From assembly GCF_029637485.1 (NCBI RefSeq), contig NZ_CP069128.1:496001-560000 (forward strand): 64,000 bases of DNA. The letters are read 5' to 3'. The notes under the pieces are model-generated. The model was not told the DNA's origin. It ran no database searches and saw nothing but the letters and a program-made list of their open reading frames with translations. Positions 28,802 through 38,039 of the stretch are shown here, piece after piece (the first letter of the stretch is position 1; the number at the start of each line of letters is the position of its first letter). Made by a program: the position numbers and the translations under genes. The DNA comes from Sphingomonas sp. LHG3406-1 (lineage in GTDB: Bacteria; Pseudomonadota; Alphaproteobacteria; Sphingomonadales; Sphingomonadaceae).

Positions 28802-29335
28802 CTACCAGGACGGCCGCTGGAGGACCATCGTCGGTCCGTGATAGTCGGCCATCTGCAATGGCTTGAAGCCGAGTCTTGCAGCAAGCCTGAAGCTTGGCTC
28901 GTTGCCTTCGCTGATGATCGCCCAGATGGGCGTGGCCGGCAAGGTTGCCTCCGCCCATTGTAGGACCGCGCTCCCCGCCTCGAAGGCCATGCCGGTCCCG
29001 TGCGTTTCGGTGGCGAAGATCCAGCCCATCTCGGGCTCGTCGCCGAACTGCGGTTCAATGTCGCGAAAGGCCGTGAACAGACCGATGTTGCCGACCAGCT
29101 TGCCGTCGGCCTTGTGCTCCACCGCGAAGCCGCCGAAGCCGTTCATCTGCCAGTTGCCGACCGCTCCGCACATCCGCCGCCAGCACTCTTCCTGCCCGAT
29201 GGGCTCGGGACCGAAGTAGCGGTGGACAGCGGGTTCGCGCATGACGGCATACCAGGGTTCGAAATCCTCGCGCCGCCAACCGCGCAAACGAAGACGCCCG
29301 GTCTCCAGAGTGGGAGCCGGGCGTCCTTTGTTCAT
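28802..29335 (-). CDS. GNAT family N-acetyltransferase
   Basis: A 177-residue RimJ/RimL-like acetyltransferase: TLETGRLRLRGWRREDFEPW at the N-terminus, VGNIGLF, EMGWIFATETHGTGMAFEA for acetyl-CoA binding, and ISEGNEPSFRLAARLGF. Substrate unknown. The start at MNKGRPAP is the family-like choice but has only a weak ribosome site, and a terminator-like hairpin lies inside its first codons. It is just behind rpmE and convergent with the ligase. Confidence 0.85.
   Translation of the reverse strand: MNKGRPAPTLETGRLRLRGWRREDFEPWYAVMREPAVHRYFGPEPIGQEECWRRMCGAVGNWQMNGFGGFAVEHKADGKLVGNIGLFTAFRDIEPQFGDEPEMGWIFATETHGTGMAFEAGSAVLQWAEATLPATPIWAIISEGNEPSFRLAARLGFKPLQMADYHGPTMVLQRPSW
29293..29325 (-). terminator. 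Possible rpmE terminator inside the GNAT start
   Basis: A perfect 9-bp stem (GACGCCCGG / CCGGGCGTC) with a 15-base loop lies 27 bases after the rpmE stop, reading into TTCGTTT on the minus strand. It overlaps codons 4-14 of the GNAT gene, so it may attenuate rather than end transcription. Confidence 0.4.
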
Positions 29336-29351
29336 CGGTCTTGCGACCAGC

Positions 29352-29582
29352 TTACTTCTTGCCGAGCGACAGCCCGCCGAAGCGCTTGTTGAAGCGCGCG
29401 ACCTGACCGCCGGCGTCGAGCATCTTGCCGGTACCGCCGGTCCAGGCCGGGTGCGCCGTCGGGTCGATGTCGAGGTGAAGGGTGTCGCCTTCCTTGCCCC
29501 AGGTCGAACGGGTCTGGTACTTCGTGCCATCGGTCATCTCGACCGTGATGAAGTGATAGTCGGGGTGGATCCCGTTCTTCAT
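29352..29582 (-). CDS. rpmE: 50S ribosomal protein L31, zinc-free type
   Basis: 76-residue ribosomal protein of the large subunit: [35 protein letters not shown] and [18 protein letters not shown]. The CxxC zinc motif is missing, so this is the zinc-independent form. AAGGAC precedes the ATG; the frame is open 20 codons further up but those do not fit the family. It is divergent from the cobalamin riboswitch region. Confidence 0.93.
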   Translation of the reverse strand: MKNGIHPDYHFITVEMTDGTKYQTRSTWGKEGDTLHLDIDPTAHPAWTGGTGKMLDAGGQVARFNKRFGGLSLGKK

Positions 29583-29749
29583 GAGTGCAGTCCTTGTGGC
29601 TGTGGCTGGTTCCGACCAGCCTTCAAAAAGGTGCGCGGCCACTAGCGAACGAGCGCCTGCTTTGCAAGGCGCGCCAGATCAGGACGCCGCCTGCTTGGCA
29701 ATGCGTGGCCGCCAGGACGCCGGTCGGTTGACAAGGCACCGCCGGCCGG

Positions 29750-29945
29750 CGGACAAGGCGCGCGGGATCAGGACCCGAGGAAGCCGGTGCAACTCCGGCG
29801 CTCTGCCCGGAACGGTGAGCCACGGCCAAGGCCAAGGCGAGTCCGATCGTCGGCCTGATCCGTCGTCCGTTCGACCGTCCGGGGCCAGGCGGGAGACGTG
29901 GCAGCAGCCTCCGTGACGACTGGGTCCTTGTGTCGTCCTGAGGAG
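29750..29945 (+). promoter_or_regulatory. Cobalamin riboswitch upstream of btuB
   Basis: The conserved core is clear: GAAGCCGGTGCAACTCCGGC (29780-29799) continuing to GCCCGGAACGGTGA (29805-29818), then GCGAGTCCGATCGTCGGCC (29838-29856) in place of the B12 box. A TTGACA at 29728 may be the -35. Downstream CCTCC (29908-29912) can pair with the GAGGAG ribosome site (29940-29945), suggesting that B12 binding shuts off translation. It precedes a complete B12 uptake set. Ends are approximate. Confidence 0.88.
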
Positions 29946-29954
29946 AGTTGCGCC

Positions 29955-31787
29955 TTGTTCCTGTCCGATCTTCCCCCTCCGCCGGTCGCGGCGGAGACCA
30001 TCGTCATTACCGCTTCCCGAACACCCGAGGAGCGCGCCGACACGCCGGCGAGCGTCACCGTGCTTGATGCGGCGACAGTCGAGCGTCTGGGCGAACCCCT
30101 GCTGGCTTCGCTGCTGCGGCTGACCCCCTCGGCATCGCTGTCGAACTCCGGTCCTGCCGGGTCACAGAGCCAGCTTCGCCTGCGCGGGGCCGAGGCCAAC
30201 CACAGCCTGCTGTTCATCGACGGCATCCGCGCCAACGATCCCGCCGCCGGCAACGAGCCGCGGTTCGAATTGCTGTCGGCGGAGCTGGGCGACAGGATCG
30301 AGGTCGTCCGCGGTCCGCAATCCGCCCTGTGGGGCAGCGAGGCGGTCGGCGGCGTGGTGTCGGTCACGGCCGCTCCGAAGACGGGTGCGACGGGCACGGC
30401 GGAGACCGGAAGCAACGGCTTCTACCGGGCTGGCGCTTCGGCTGGCCTGTCGGAAGGTGCGCTGAGCCTCGGCCTTGCCGCCGGGCTGCAGGGTGCGCGC
30501 GGCATCAACGCCTTCGCCGGTGGCTCGGGCGACCGCGACGGCTATCGCAATGCAACGCTTCGCGGCCGGCTCGACTGGAAACTCGGAGCCGTCACGCTGA
30601 GCGCCGGCGGCTTCGCCATCCGCGCCCGGTCCGACTTTGACGGGCTCGATCCCGATTTCTTCGTGCGCGCCGATACCGAGGACCAGAGCCGCAATCGCCT
30701 GGCGGCGGCGCGGGTCGGGGCTCGCTTCGAGGAGGGCGGCTGGAGCGGTGCGGTGGGTGTTTCCCACCTCAGCTCGCGCAACCGCAACCTGCTCGCGGAC
30801 GCCGAACTGAACCGCACGGCGGGCGAGCGCGACACCCTGTCCGGCGAACTTTCGCGCCGGTTCGATGCGGGCGGAATCGCGCACCGCGTGACGCTGGCTG
30901 GCGAGCGGACGGTGGAGCGGTTCACGGCGTCGGACGTCGTTTACGGCGGATTGACCGACCAGAAGCGCCGCCGCACACAGTCGGCACTCAGCGGTGAATA
31001 TCGCGCAGAGGCAGGCCCGCTGGTCGCCACCCTCGCCCTCCGCCACGACCGCTTCAGCGACTTCGCCGACGCCACGACCTTCCGGGCGGGTGCGCTGGCG
31101 CGACTCGGAGGCGGGGTCGAACTGGCGGGCAGCTGGGGCGAAGGCATTGCCCAGCCGAGCTTCTTCGATCTTTACGGCTTCTTCCCCGGAAGCTTCGTCG
31201 GCAATCCCGAACTCAAGCCGGAACGCAGCCGAGGCGGCGAAGTCTCGCTCCGCTATGCAGGTGGCCCGTGGCGCGCCGCCGCGACCTGGTACCGCCAGCG
31301 CCTCACCAGCGAGATCGTCGAGCGCTTCGACAATGCGACCTTCCTGTCGACGGTCGCCAACGCCGACGGACGAAGCCGCCGCGAGGGGCTCGAGCTGGAG
31401 GCGGGCTGGTCGCCGGGTGACTGGCTTGCGCTTGCGGCCAATGCTTCATTCGCCAGCGCAAGCGAGCCGGCGGGCCGGGAGCTTCGCCGTCCCCGCCGCA
31501 GTGGCGCGGTCACCGCGGATGGACGGCTCGGCCGGCTGAACTATGGCGCCGCGCTCGGCTACACCGGCGCGCGGCTCGACCGCGACTTCGACCTGTTTCC
31601 CGCTCCGCTGGTGCGCCTCGAGCCCTATTGGCTCGCCAGTGCGCGGCTGGGCTATGCGCTGGGCGAGAAGGTCGAAGCGTTCGTGCGCGTGGCCAACGCC
31701 TTCGACGCCCGCGCGGTGGACGTGGTCGGCTATCGCACCGAGGGAAGGACCGCTTATGTCGGCATCCGGATTGGTGCTCGCCGCTGA
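29955..31787 (+). CDS. btuB: TonB-dependent vitamin B12 receptor
   Basis: Outer-membrane beta-barrel that imports cobalamin with TonB. 610 residues: TonB box-like ETIVITASRTPEER at the N-terminus, plug domain with LRLRGAEANHSLLFIDGIRA and VRGPQSALWGSEAVGGVVSV, then a 22-strand-like barrel ending YVGIRIGARR. I place the start at TTG, nine bases after GAGGAG; a GTG at 29898 is in frame but lies within the riboswitch. The resulting N-terminus (MFLSDLPPPPVAAE) is a poor signal peptide, an oddity. The gene overlaps btuF by 32 nt. Confidence 0.88.
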   Translation: MFLSDLPPPPVAAETIVITASRTPEERADTPASVTVLDAATVERLGEPLLASLLRLTPSASLSNSGPAGSQSQLRLRGAEANHSLLFIDGIRANDPAAGNEPRFELLSAELGDRIEVVRGPQSALWGSEAVGGVVSVTAAPKTGATGTAETGSNGFYRAGASAGLSEGALSLGLAAGLQGARGINAFAGGSGDRDGYRNATLRGRLDWKLGAVTLSAGGFAIRARSDFDGLDPDFFVRADTEDQSRNRLAAARVGARFEEGGWSGAVGVSHLSSRNRNLLADAELNRTAGERDTLSGELSRRFDAGGIAHRVTLAGERTVERFTASDVVYGGLTDQKRRRTQSALSGEYRAEAGPLVATLALRHDRFSDFADATTFRAGALARLGGGVELAGSWGEGIAQPSFFDLYGFFPGSFVGNPELKPERSRGGEVSLRYAGGPWRAAATWYRQRLTSEIVERFDNATFLSTVANADGRSRREGLELEAGWSPGDWLALAANASFASASEPAGRELRRPRRSGAVTADGRLGRLNYGAALGYTGARLDRDFDLFPAPLVRLEPYWLASARLGYALGEKVEAFVRVANAFDARAVDVVGYRTEGRTAYVGIRIGARR

Positions 31788-32511
31788 GGCGGCGGTCAGG
31801 GTCGCCTCGCTCAACCTGTGCACGGACGAGCAGCTCCTGCTGCTCGCCCAGCCGGGCGAGATCGTGTCGGTCAGCCACCTGTCGCAGGAGCCGCGCGAGA
31901 CGGCGCTGTGGCGGCAGGCGCGCCGTTACCCCGTCAATGACGGGAGCCTGGAAAGCGTCATGCGGCATCGGCCGACGCTGATCCTGTCGATGGGCGGGAG
32001 TGGCCGGGCGCGGGCGGCGCTGGCGGAGAGGCTGGGAGTCCGGCTGCTCGACCTGCCCTATCCGCAGAGCCCGGGCGAGGTGGTGATGCAGGCGCGCCAG
32101 GTGGCAGCGGCGCTCGGGCGGCCGCAAGCGGCCGAGCCGTTCGCCCGCAAGCTTGCCGCGCTGGAGAGGCGGCGGCCGGCACTGGAGCAGGGTGCCTTCC
32201 TTTCCGGAGGTGGGCTCAGCCTCTCTCCGGAGGGTCTCGGTGGCGAGTGGCTGCGGCTGGCGGGCTTTGCCCAGCCGCGCCTGGCGGGCGGCCGGCTGAG
32301 CCTCGAACAACTGGCAACGAACCCGCCCAAGTGGCTCATCAGAAGCGATTATCGGAGCGATCAGGCGAGCCGCGGATCGGCATGGCTACGGCATCCACTC
32401 GTGACGAGGCTGGCCGGGCGCACCCTGGCGACCGACGGGCGGCCGTGGACTTGCGGCGGCCTGCCGATGCTTGACGAGGTGGCGCGGCTGCGGGGCCTTC
32501 GCCGCCGATGA
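31756..32511 (+). CDS. btuF: Cobalamin-binding ABC transporter substrate-binding protein
   Basis: A 251-residue periplasmic-binding-protein-2 type protein with VRVASLNLCTDEQLLLLAQP, the family start of BtuF-like proteins, and RPTLILSMGGSG. Expected to carry B12 to BtuCD. The segment before the mature part (MSASGLVLAAEA) is a very short signal. It lies between btuB and btuC and overlaps both (32 and 4 nt). Confidence 0.85.
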   Translation: MSASGLVLAAEAAVRVASLNLCTDEQLLLLAQPGEIVSVSHLSQEPRETALWRQARRYPVNDGSLESVMRHRPTLILSMGGSGRARAALAERLGVRLLDLPYPQSPGEVVMQARQVAAALGRPQAAEPFARKLAALERRRPALEQGAFLSGGGLSLSPEGLGGEWLRLAGFAQPRLAGGRLSLEQLATNPPKWLIRSDYRSDQASRGSAWLRHPLVTRLAGRTLATDGRPWTCGGLPMLDEVARLRGLRRR

Positions 32512-33464
32512 ACCGGCGCGTGCTCCTTCTCCTGCTGATGGTTGCACCCCTGCTTGCCGCGGGCGGTCTGCTGATCCCGCTTGCTCCGCTCCGGGGCCCT
32601 CCGGAGCTGGCACAGCTGGTGCTGATCGAGCTGCGGCTGCCGCGGCTGCTGCTCGCGCTGGGCTATGGCGCGGCCCTCGGCATGACGGGCGCAGCGCTTC
32701 AGGCGCTTTTCGCCAATCCCCTCGCCTCGCCTGATCTCACCGGTGCAAGCAGCGGGGCGGCGCTGGGCGCGGTGATCGGGTCGAGCTTCCTCGGCCTGGT
32801 CACGCCGCTGGCGATGGGGGTGAGCGGTGCTGCCGGAGCGGGCGCCGCGCTCTTGTTGCTGTTCGCGCTGGCGGGCCGGCGTTCCGACACGCCGACCCTG
32901 CTGCTGGCCGGCATCGCCATCAGCCTCGCGGCCGGGGCGGCGACCAGCCTGGCGCTCGCCCTCGCGCCTTCGCCCTTCGCATTCTACGAAGCCTTCGACT
33001 GGCTGATGGGGAGCCTCGTCGATCGCAGCCTCGGCCAGGCCGCCGCCGCCCTGCTTCCAGCCGGCATCGCCATGGCCTTCCTTGCGCGCCGGGCCCGCGC
33101 TCTCGACGCGCTGGCGCTTGGCGAGGATGTCGCATCGTCACTCGGCCAGAGCCCGCGCCGCCTTCGGCGCGAGGTGGTGCTGCTGTCGAGCATCGCCATC
33201 GGCGCCTGCGTGGCAGTGTGCGGCGCGGTCGGCTTCGTCGGGCTGGTCGCTCCCGTGCTGGCCCGGAGCTGGACCCGCGGTCACCCGGGGCGTGCGCTGC
33301 TTCCCGCGGCGTTGCTCGGCGCCATCCTGCTGACCGGTGCGGACCTGCTCACCCGGCTCGCCCCGCTCGGTCGCACCATTCCGCTCGGAGTGGTCACTGC
33401 CGCGCTCGGGACGCCCCTGTTCCTGGCGCTGCTGCTGCGGATGCGGTGGAGGCTGACGCCATGA
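32508..33464 (+). CDS. btuC: FecCD-type ABC permease for vitamin B12
   Basis: 318-residue inner-membrane permease with about nine to ten hydrophobic segments. LRLPRLLLALGYGAALGMTG, ANPLASPDLTGASSGAALGA and GAVGFVGLVAPVLARSW are typical FecCD/BtuC motifs. Cobalamin as substrate follows from the riboswitch and btuB/btuF context. ATGA overlaps couple it to btuF and btuD. Confidence 0.9.
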   Translation: MNRRVLLLLLMVAPLLAAGGLLIPLAPLRGPPELAQLVLIELRLPRLLLALGYGAALGMTGAALQALFANPLASPDLTGASSGAALGAVIGSSFLGLVTPLAMGVSGAAGAGAALLLLFALAGRRSDTPTLLLAGIAISLAAGAATSLALALAPSPFAFYEAFDWLMGSLVDRSLGQAAAALLPAGIAMAFLARRARALDALALGEDVASSLGQSPRRLRREVVLLSSIAIGACVAVCGAVGFVGLVAPVLARSWTRGHPGRALLPAALLGAILLTGADLLTRLAPLGRTIPLGVVTAALGTPLFLALLLRMRWRLTP

Positions 33465-34183
33465 CGGCAGTGCTAAGCGCCCGCGTCGCCTTGCCGCCGC
33501 GCCTCGGGGACGTGGCGATCCAAGCCCGCGCCGGCGAGCGCATCGCGATCATCGGCCCGAATGGGGGTGGCAAGACCAGCCTGTTGCGCGCGTTGGCGGG
33601 TGTCGAGGGAAGCGGCGAAATCGTCATCGACGGCGCAAGCCTTGCGACGCTTGCGCCTGCCCGGCGACGGCAGCTGCTCGCCTTCCTCCCCGCCAGCCGC
33701 GATGTCATCTGGCCGATCCCGGTTCGCGACGTGATCGCTCTTGGGCTTGACCGGCCGGACCCTGGGCGGGTGCAAGAATTGCTCGAGGCACTCGATCTGC
33801 TTGCCCTTGCCGAACGTCCGGTCGACAGCCTTTCGACCGGAGAGCGGGCGCGGGCGCTGCTCGGGCGGGCGCTGGCGCCGTCGCCGCGCATTTTGTTGTT
33901 GGACGAGCCCTTGTCCAATCTCGATCCCGCCTGGGCGTTACGGATCCTGGAGCGCCTCGATGAGGCTGCCGCCGGCGGCGCGGCTGTGCTGGTTGCGCTT
34001 CACGATCTCGCGCTGGTCTCCCGGTTCGACCGGGTGCTGCTGATCGACAAGGGTAAAGTGCACGCCGACGCGGCTCCGGGCGATCTGCTCGCCTCGGACG
34101 CTTTCGCACGATCGTTCGGGATCGAAGCCGACGGCGCCGGCTGGAAACTCAGGCCTTCGGCGGATCCGCGATCATCGCGGTGA
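33461..34183 (+). CDS. btuD: ABC transporter ATPase for vitamin B12
   Basis: 240-residue ATPase: Walker [11 protein letters not shown]-loop region [16 protein letters not shown], signature [15 protein letters not shown] (Ser-Thr-Gly-Glu instead of LSGGE), Walker [14 protein letters not shown] and H-loop VALHDL. Powers BtuC. Its 3' end overlaps the convergent fabZ by 35 nt. Confidence 0.9.
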   Translation: MTAVLSARVALPPRLGDVAIQARAGERIAIIGPNGGGKTSLLRALAGVEGSGEIVIDGASLATLAPARRRQLLAFLPASRDVIWPIPVRDVIALGLDRPDPGRVQELLEALDLLALAERPVDSLSTGERARALLGRALAPSPRILLLDEPLSNLDPAWALRILERLDEAAAGGAAVLVALHDLALVSRFDRVLLIDKGKVHADAAPGDLLASDAFARSFGIEADGAGWKLRPSADPRSSR

Positions 34184-34628
34184 AATTGGCTTCGGCGGCA
34201 AGCTTGCCGTCGACGAAGGCCTGGCCGGCAAACTTGCAGACGCTGCTGCGCTTCTGGACGAAGCTGACCTTGAGCTCGAGCAGGCAGCCGGGCTCGACCG
34301 GGGCGCGGAACTTCGCGCCTTCGATGGCCATGAAATAGACGAGCTTGCCGGAGCCGGCGAGGCCGAGGCTCTCGACCGCGAGCACGCCGGCGGCCTGCGC
34401 CAGCGCCTCGACGATGAGGACGCCTGGCATGATCGGGCGGCCGGGGAAATGGCCCTGGAAGAATTGCTCGTTGATCGTCACCGCCTTGATCGCGGTGATC
34501 GACTGGTCGGGGACGAGTTCGGCGACCCGATCGACCAGCAGCATCGGATAGCGATGGGGCAGCGCCGCCATCACCGCGCGGATGTCGCGCGGGGTGGACG
34601 AGCCGACGGTGCTGCCCCCTTCGCTCAT
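34149..34628 (-). CDS. fabZ: 3-hydroxyacyl-ACP dehydratase
   Basis: Dehydration step of fatty acid elongation. 159 residues; hot-dog fold with [13 protein letters not shown], the catalytic histidine in [13 protein letters not shown] and glutamate in [10 protein letters not shown]. Last gene of the rpsB-to-fabZ operon; four bases separate it from skp. lpxD, which often lies between skp and fabZ in LPS-makers, is absent. Confidence 0.95.
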   Translation of the reverse strand: MSEGGSTVGSSTPRDIRAVMAALPHRYPMLLVDRVAELVPDQSITAIKAVTINEQFFQGHFPGRPIMPGVLIVEALAQAAGVLAVESLGLAGSGKLVYFMAIEGAKFRAPVEPGCLLELKVSFVQKRSSVCKFAGQAFVDGKLAAEANFTAMIADPPKA

Positions 34629-34632
34629 GCTG

Positions 34633-35241
34633 TTAGCGGCCGGTCGGGCGCTGCTGCTGCGCCGGCTGCTGCTGCTGCGGCAGCGGCGTGACGCTGACCG
34701 ACGGAACCTGCGAGTTGAGGGCGGTCAGCACGTCGGCGGTGACGTCGATGCCGTTGGCACGCGCGAGGGTGGCGTTGACGTCAACCGCGACATTGGCGCC
34801 GCGGGTGGTCATCACCTGGTTGATGATCGGACCGAGGCGGGCGTCGATCTGCTGGCGGACGTGAGCCTGAGTCGACTGGAGGTTCTGCTGCAGTCGGCCG
34901 AGCTCCTGGTTGGCGGTCTGCTGCGACTGCTGCCAGCGCTGGACGCGCTGCTGAAGCGCTGCCGGCGGGCTGGTGCGCTGCGCCTGAGGAAGGGCTTGAA
35001 TGGCCGCTTCGATCGCCTGACCTTCGGTCTGGATCGGGCCGGCGAGCGCCTGCTGGCGCGACTGCAGGGCATTGGCCTGCGTCTGCAGCTGGGCGACGGC
35101 CGTGCGGCAGGCGGTGCACTCGGTGTAGATGCGGTCGGTGTCGACCACGGCCACGACCGCCGCAGGCAGGCGGTTCTGGGCGGCGGCGGGTGCAGCGACA
35201 GCAGCCGCGGCAAGAAGGCCGAGAACGATCTTGTTGGTCAT
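34633..35241 (-). CDS. skp: OmpH/Skp-family periplasmic chaperone
   Basis: 202 residues: clear signal peptide ([20 protein letters not shown] ending AQ), then [20 protein letters not shown] and a long, glutamine-rich coiled coil (about 55-145) typical of Skp, which holds unfolded outer-membrane proteins. The C-terminus is a Q/P-rich tail ([17 protein letters not shown]). The start overlaps the bamA stop (TGATG), matching its function with BamA. Confidence 0.88.
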   Translation of the reverse strand: MTNKIVLGLLAAAAVAAPAAAQNRLPAAVVAVVDTDRIYTECTACRTAVAQLQTQANALQSRQQALAGPIQTEGQAIEAAIQALPQAQRTSPPAALQQRVQRWQQSQQTANQELGRLQQNLQSTQAHVRQQIDARLGPIINQVMTTRGANVAVDVNATLARANGIDVTADVLTALNSQVPSVSVTPLPQQQQPAQQQRPTGR

Positions 35242-37922
35242 CAGAATGCAGTCCCTACGTTGAATTGGAAGAGCTTGGGATCGTCGCCGTCCTGCGTCAG
35301 CAGGGCCTTGGCGATGTCGATGCGGAGCGGGCCGAAGGGCGAGGTCCAGTTGACGCCGATGCCGACGGAAAGGCGCGGCTTGGCGCTGTTGCCGAGGAAT
35401 TCCTCGCGATAGCCTGGAGAGAAGCTGAGGGTCGTATTGGTCGGCGCGGTCGCGCAATTCGTCTGCGTCTGGCCGGCCGTCAGCACCTGCGGCGCCGGGG
35501 CCGCCGTCGTGGTGTTGGTGGGAATGTAGTAGCAGACACCCGGCAGGTTGGTCAGCGTCGGCGACTTGAGCTTGAACAGCGAGCCCACGTCGACGAAGGC
35601 CGACGGCCTCAGGCCGAGGCTTCGGGCACCGGCGCCGAGCGGGATCTCGAGCTCGAGCCGGCCCATGTAATAGGCGCGACCGCCGAGCGCGTCGGTGATC
35701 TGGCCCCTCTCCTCGAGCGTGCTTCCGTCACCGGTGTAGTTGGTGCGCCGGATGCGAGGACCGATGCCACGGATATCGAACCCGCGGAGCTGGGGCGTGA
35801 AGAAGCGGTCCGAGATGCGGATCGGGTCGAGATCGGCGCGGCGGGCGTCCTGGAGCGGGTGGATGTATCCGCCCTCGGCTCGCGCCGACAGGATAAAGCC
35901 GGCGCCGAGGCCCCAATATTTGGTCGCTTCGGCGCGCTGGCGGACGTAGCGCACGTCGCCACCGAGACCGGCGAAATCCTGACTGAAGGACAGGCGCTGA
36001 CCGCGCGAGGCGCGGATGCCGTTGGTGTTGTCGAAGATCAGGCTGTAGCCGAGCAGCGAGGTGGTGCGCTTGCCGAGCTCGTCGCAGAGATACTGGCCGG
36101 CCTTGGCCGGATCGCAGACGCCATTGGTGTAGAAGGTGCCGCGATCGAGCGTGATGTCATCGAGGTTCAGCGTGTAACGCGTGCCGAAATTGATGAATTC
36201 GTTGATCGGGAAGCCGAGCGACAGGCCACCACCGGTCCGCGCCTGGCTGTAGGTCCGGTTCCGCTCTTCGCCGACGAAGTTGAAGCTGTTGAAGTCCTGC
36301 CGGTAGAGCTGGCCGCCAAGCAGGATCTGCTTGTCGAACAGATAGGGCTCGGTGAAGCCGAGCTGGACCGACTTCGAATAGCGGGAGTAGTTCACGCCGG
36401 CCGAGAGCGACTGTCCCATGCCGCGGAAATTGTTCTGCTCGACGCTGACCGCGAGGATGAAGCGCTCGAGGCTCGAATAGCCGGCGGACAGCTGGAGCTG
36501 CCCGGTCGGCTTCTCCTCGACCTCGACGTTGAGCGCGACGCGGTCGGGAGCGACCTGCTCCTGCTTGATTTCCAGCTTTTCCTGAAAGTAGCCGAGGCTC
36601 TGGATGCGGTCCTGGCTGCGCTTCACCTTGACCGCGTTGAAGGCATCGCCCTCGTTGACGCGGAACTCGCGGCGGATGACCTTGTCGCGGGTGCCGGTGT
36701 TGCCCGACACGTTGATGCGGTCGACATAGGTGCGCGGCGTTTCACCGACACGGAAGGTGATGCCCATCGTGCGGGTTGCGGCATCCCGCTCGTAGGCGGG
36801 GTCGATCTCGGTGAAGGCATAGCCGATGATGCCGGCGGCCTCGTTGAGGCGCGTGACCGCATCCTCGATCGCCTTTGCGTTGAACCAGTCGCCCTTCTTG
36901 ACTCCCGCCAGGCTGACGATCGTATCGGGCTTCAGGTCGCGCAGTTCGGATTCCGCGGCGATGTCGCCGAACTTGTAGCGCTCGCCTTCCTCGACGACGT
37001 AGGTGATGACGAAGTCGCGCCGGTCGGGCGTCAGTTCGGCAAGCGCGGAGACGACGCGGAAGTCGGCATAGCCCTGCGTCAGGTAGAAGGCGCGAAGCTT
37101 CTGCTGGTCGGCGGCAAGGCGGTCCGGATCGTAGGTGTCGTTCGACTTGAGGAAGCCGAGCAGTCCACCCGACTCGCGGGTGTACATTTCCTTGCGGAGC
37201 TTGCCGTCGTCGAACTGCTCGTTGCCGATGATGTTGATCGCGCGAACCTTGGACAGGTCGCCTTCGCTGATCTCGAACACGAGGTCGACGCGGTTCTGGT
37301 CGAGGTTGACGACCTTCGGCTCGACGCGGGCGCCGAAGCGGCCCTGGCGCTTGTAGAGCTCGATGATGCGCTCGACGTCGGAACGGACCTTGGAGCGGGT
37401 GAAGATCTGCCGCGGCGCAAGCCGGATCTCGGGCAGGATTTTGTCGTCCTTCAGGCGGCGATTGCCTTCGAGCACGATGCGGTTGATGACCGGATTTTCG
37501 CGGATCTCGATGACGAGGTTGCCGGTGTCGGCACCGGTGATCTGCACGTCCGCGAACAGTTCGGTCGCCAGCAGCGCCTTCAGGGCCTCGTCGAGCACTT
37601 CGGCGTCATAGGCCTGACCGGGCTGGAGCTGCGAATAGGAGCGGACCGTTTCCGCCTCGAGGCGCTGGGCGCCGCGCACCGCGATGGAGCGGACGACCCG
37701 CTGCGGTTGCGGAGCCGGAGTGGCGACCGGCGCAGCTTGCGGCGCAGCGACCGGCGCAGCTTGCGGCGCGGCGGGCGCCGGCTGCGTGCTGACCGGGGCG
37801 GGCTGCGTGGCCGCCGGCGCCGTCTGCGCGAGGGCCGGAGCGGACCAGCCGCCGATGATGGTACCAAGCAGCAGTGCCGCGCGGGTTCGTTGAATCAAAG
37901 CCTTGTCGCCTTCTGAACTCAC
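35241..37922 (-). CDS. bamA: Outer membrane protein assembly factor BamA
   Basis: Core of the beta-barrel assembly machine. From the GTG start it has 893 residues: signal peptide (LLLGTIIGGWSAPALAQ), an Ala-Pro-Gln-rich linker of about 40 residues made of near-repeats (AAPVAAPQ), five POTRA domains (first one from VVRSIAVRGAQRLEAETV), and a barrel ending LFQFNVGTAF. VRGF-type loop DIRGIGPRI is present. A TTG eight codons later (37898) is an equally possible start. The A/P/Q linker is longer than in E. coli. Confidence 0.94.
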   Translation of the reverse strand: MSSEGDKALIQRTRAALLLGTIIGGWSAPALAQTAPAATQPAPVSTQPAPAAPQAAPVAAPQAAPVATPAPQPQRVVRSIAVRGAQRLEAETVRSYSQLQPGQAYDAEVLDEALKALLATELFADVQITGADTGNLVIEIRENPVINRIVLEGNRRLKDDKILPEIRLAPRQIFTRSKVRSDVERIIELYKRQGRFGARVEPKVVNLDQNRVDLVFEISEGDLSKVRAINIIGNEQFDDGKLRKEMYTRESGGLLGFLKSNDTYDPDRLAADQQKLRAFYLTQGYADFRVVSALAELTPDRRDFVITYVVEEGERYKFGDIAAESELRDLKPDTIVSLAGVKKGDWFNAKAIEDAVTRLNEAAGIIGYAFTEIDPAYERDAATRTMGITFRVGETPRTYVDRINVSGNTGTRDKVIRREFRVNEGDAFNAVKVKRSQDRIQSLGYFQEKLEIKQEQVAPDRVALNVEVEEKPTGQLQLSAGYSSLERFILAVSVEQNNFRGMGQSLSAGVNYSRYSKSVQLGFTEPYLFDKQILLGGQLYRQDFNSFNFVGEERNRTYSQARTGGGLSLGFPINEFINFGTRYTLNLDDITLDRGTFYTNGVCDPAKAGQYLCDELGKRTTSLLGYSLIFDNTNGIRASRGQRLSFSQDFAGLGGDVRYVRQRAEATKYWGLGAGFILSARAEGGYIHPLQDARRADLDPIRISDRFFTPQLRGFDIRGIGPRIRRTNYTGDGSTLEERGQITDALGGRAYYMGRLELEIPLGAGARSLGLRPSAFVDVGSLFKLKSPTLTNLPGVCYYIPTNTTTAAPAPQVLTAGQTQTNCATAPTNTTLSFSPGYREEFLGNSAKPRLSVGIGVNWTSPFGPLRIDIAKALLTQDGDDPKLFQFNVGTAF

Positions 37923-38039
37923 GTAATCGTTCCCCGCATCCTCAGGTGACGAAATGCAGCGGCGCCTGAGACCGCCGGCGCCCCGCCTGCTCCTAGCGGC
38001 GGCGCCCTGCCCCGCCAACCTTGTTTAATCAAGCCGAGC

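Noticed and set aside
29898..29954. GTG as start of btuB
   Set aside because: It falls in the cobalamin riboswitch/expression platform; GAGGAG supports the TTG at 29955.
35190..37916. A 908-codon open frame on the plus strand antisense to bamA
   Set aside because: It mirrors the well-supported bamA gene; high GC and codon bias keep the opposite frame open. No domain is recognisable.
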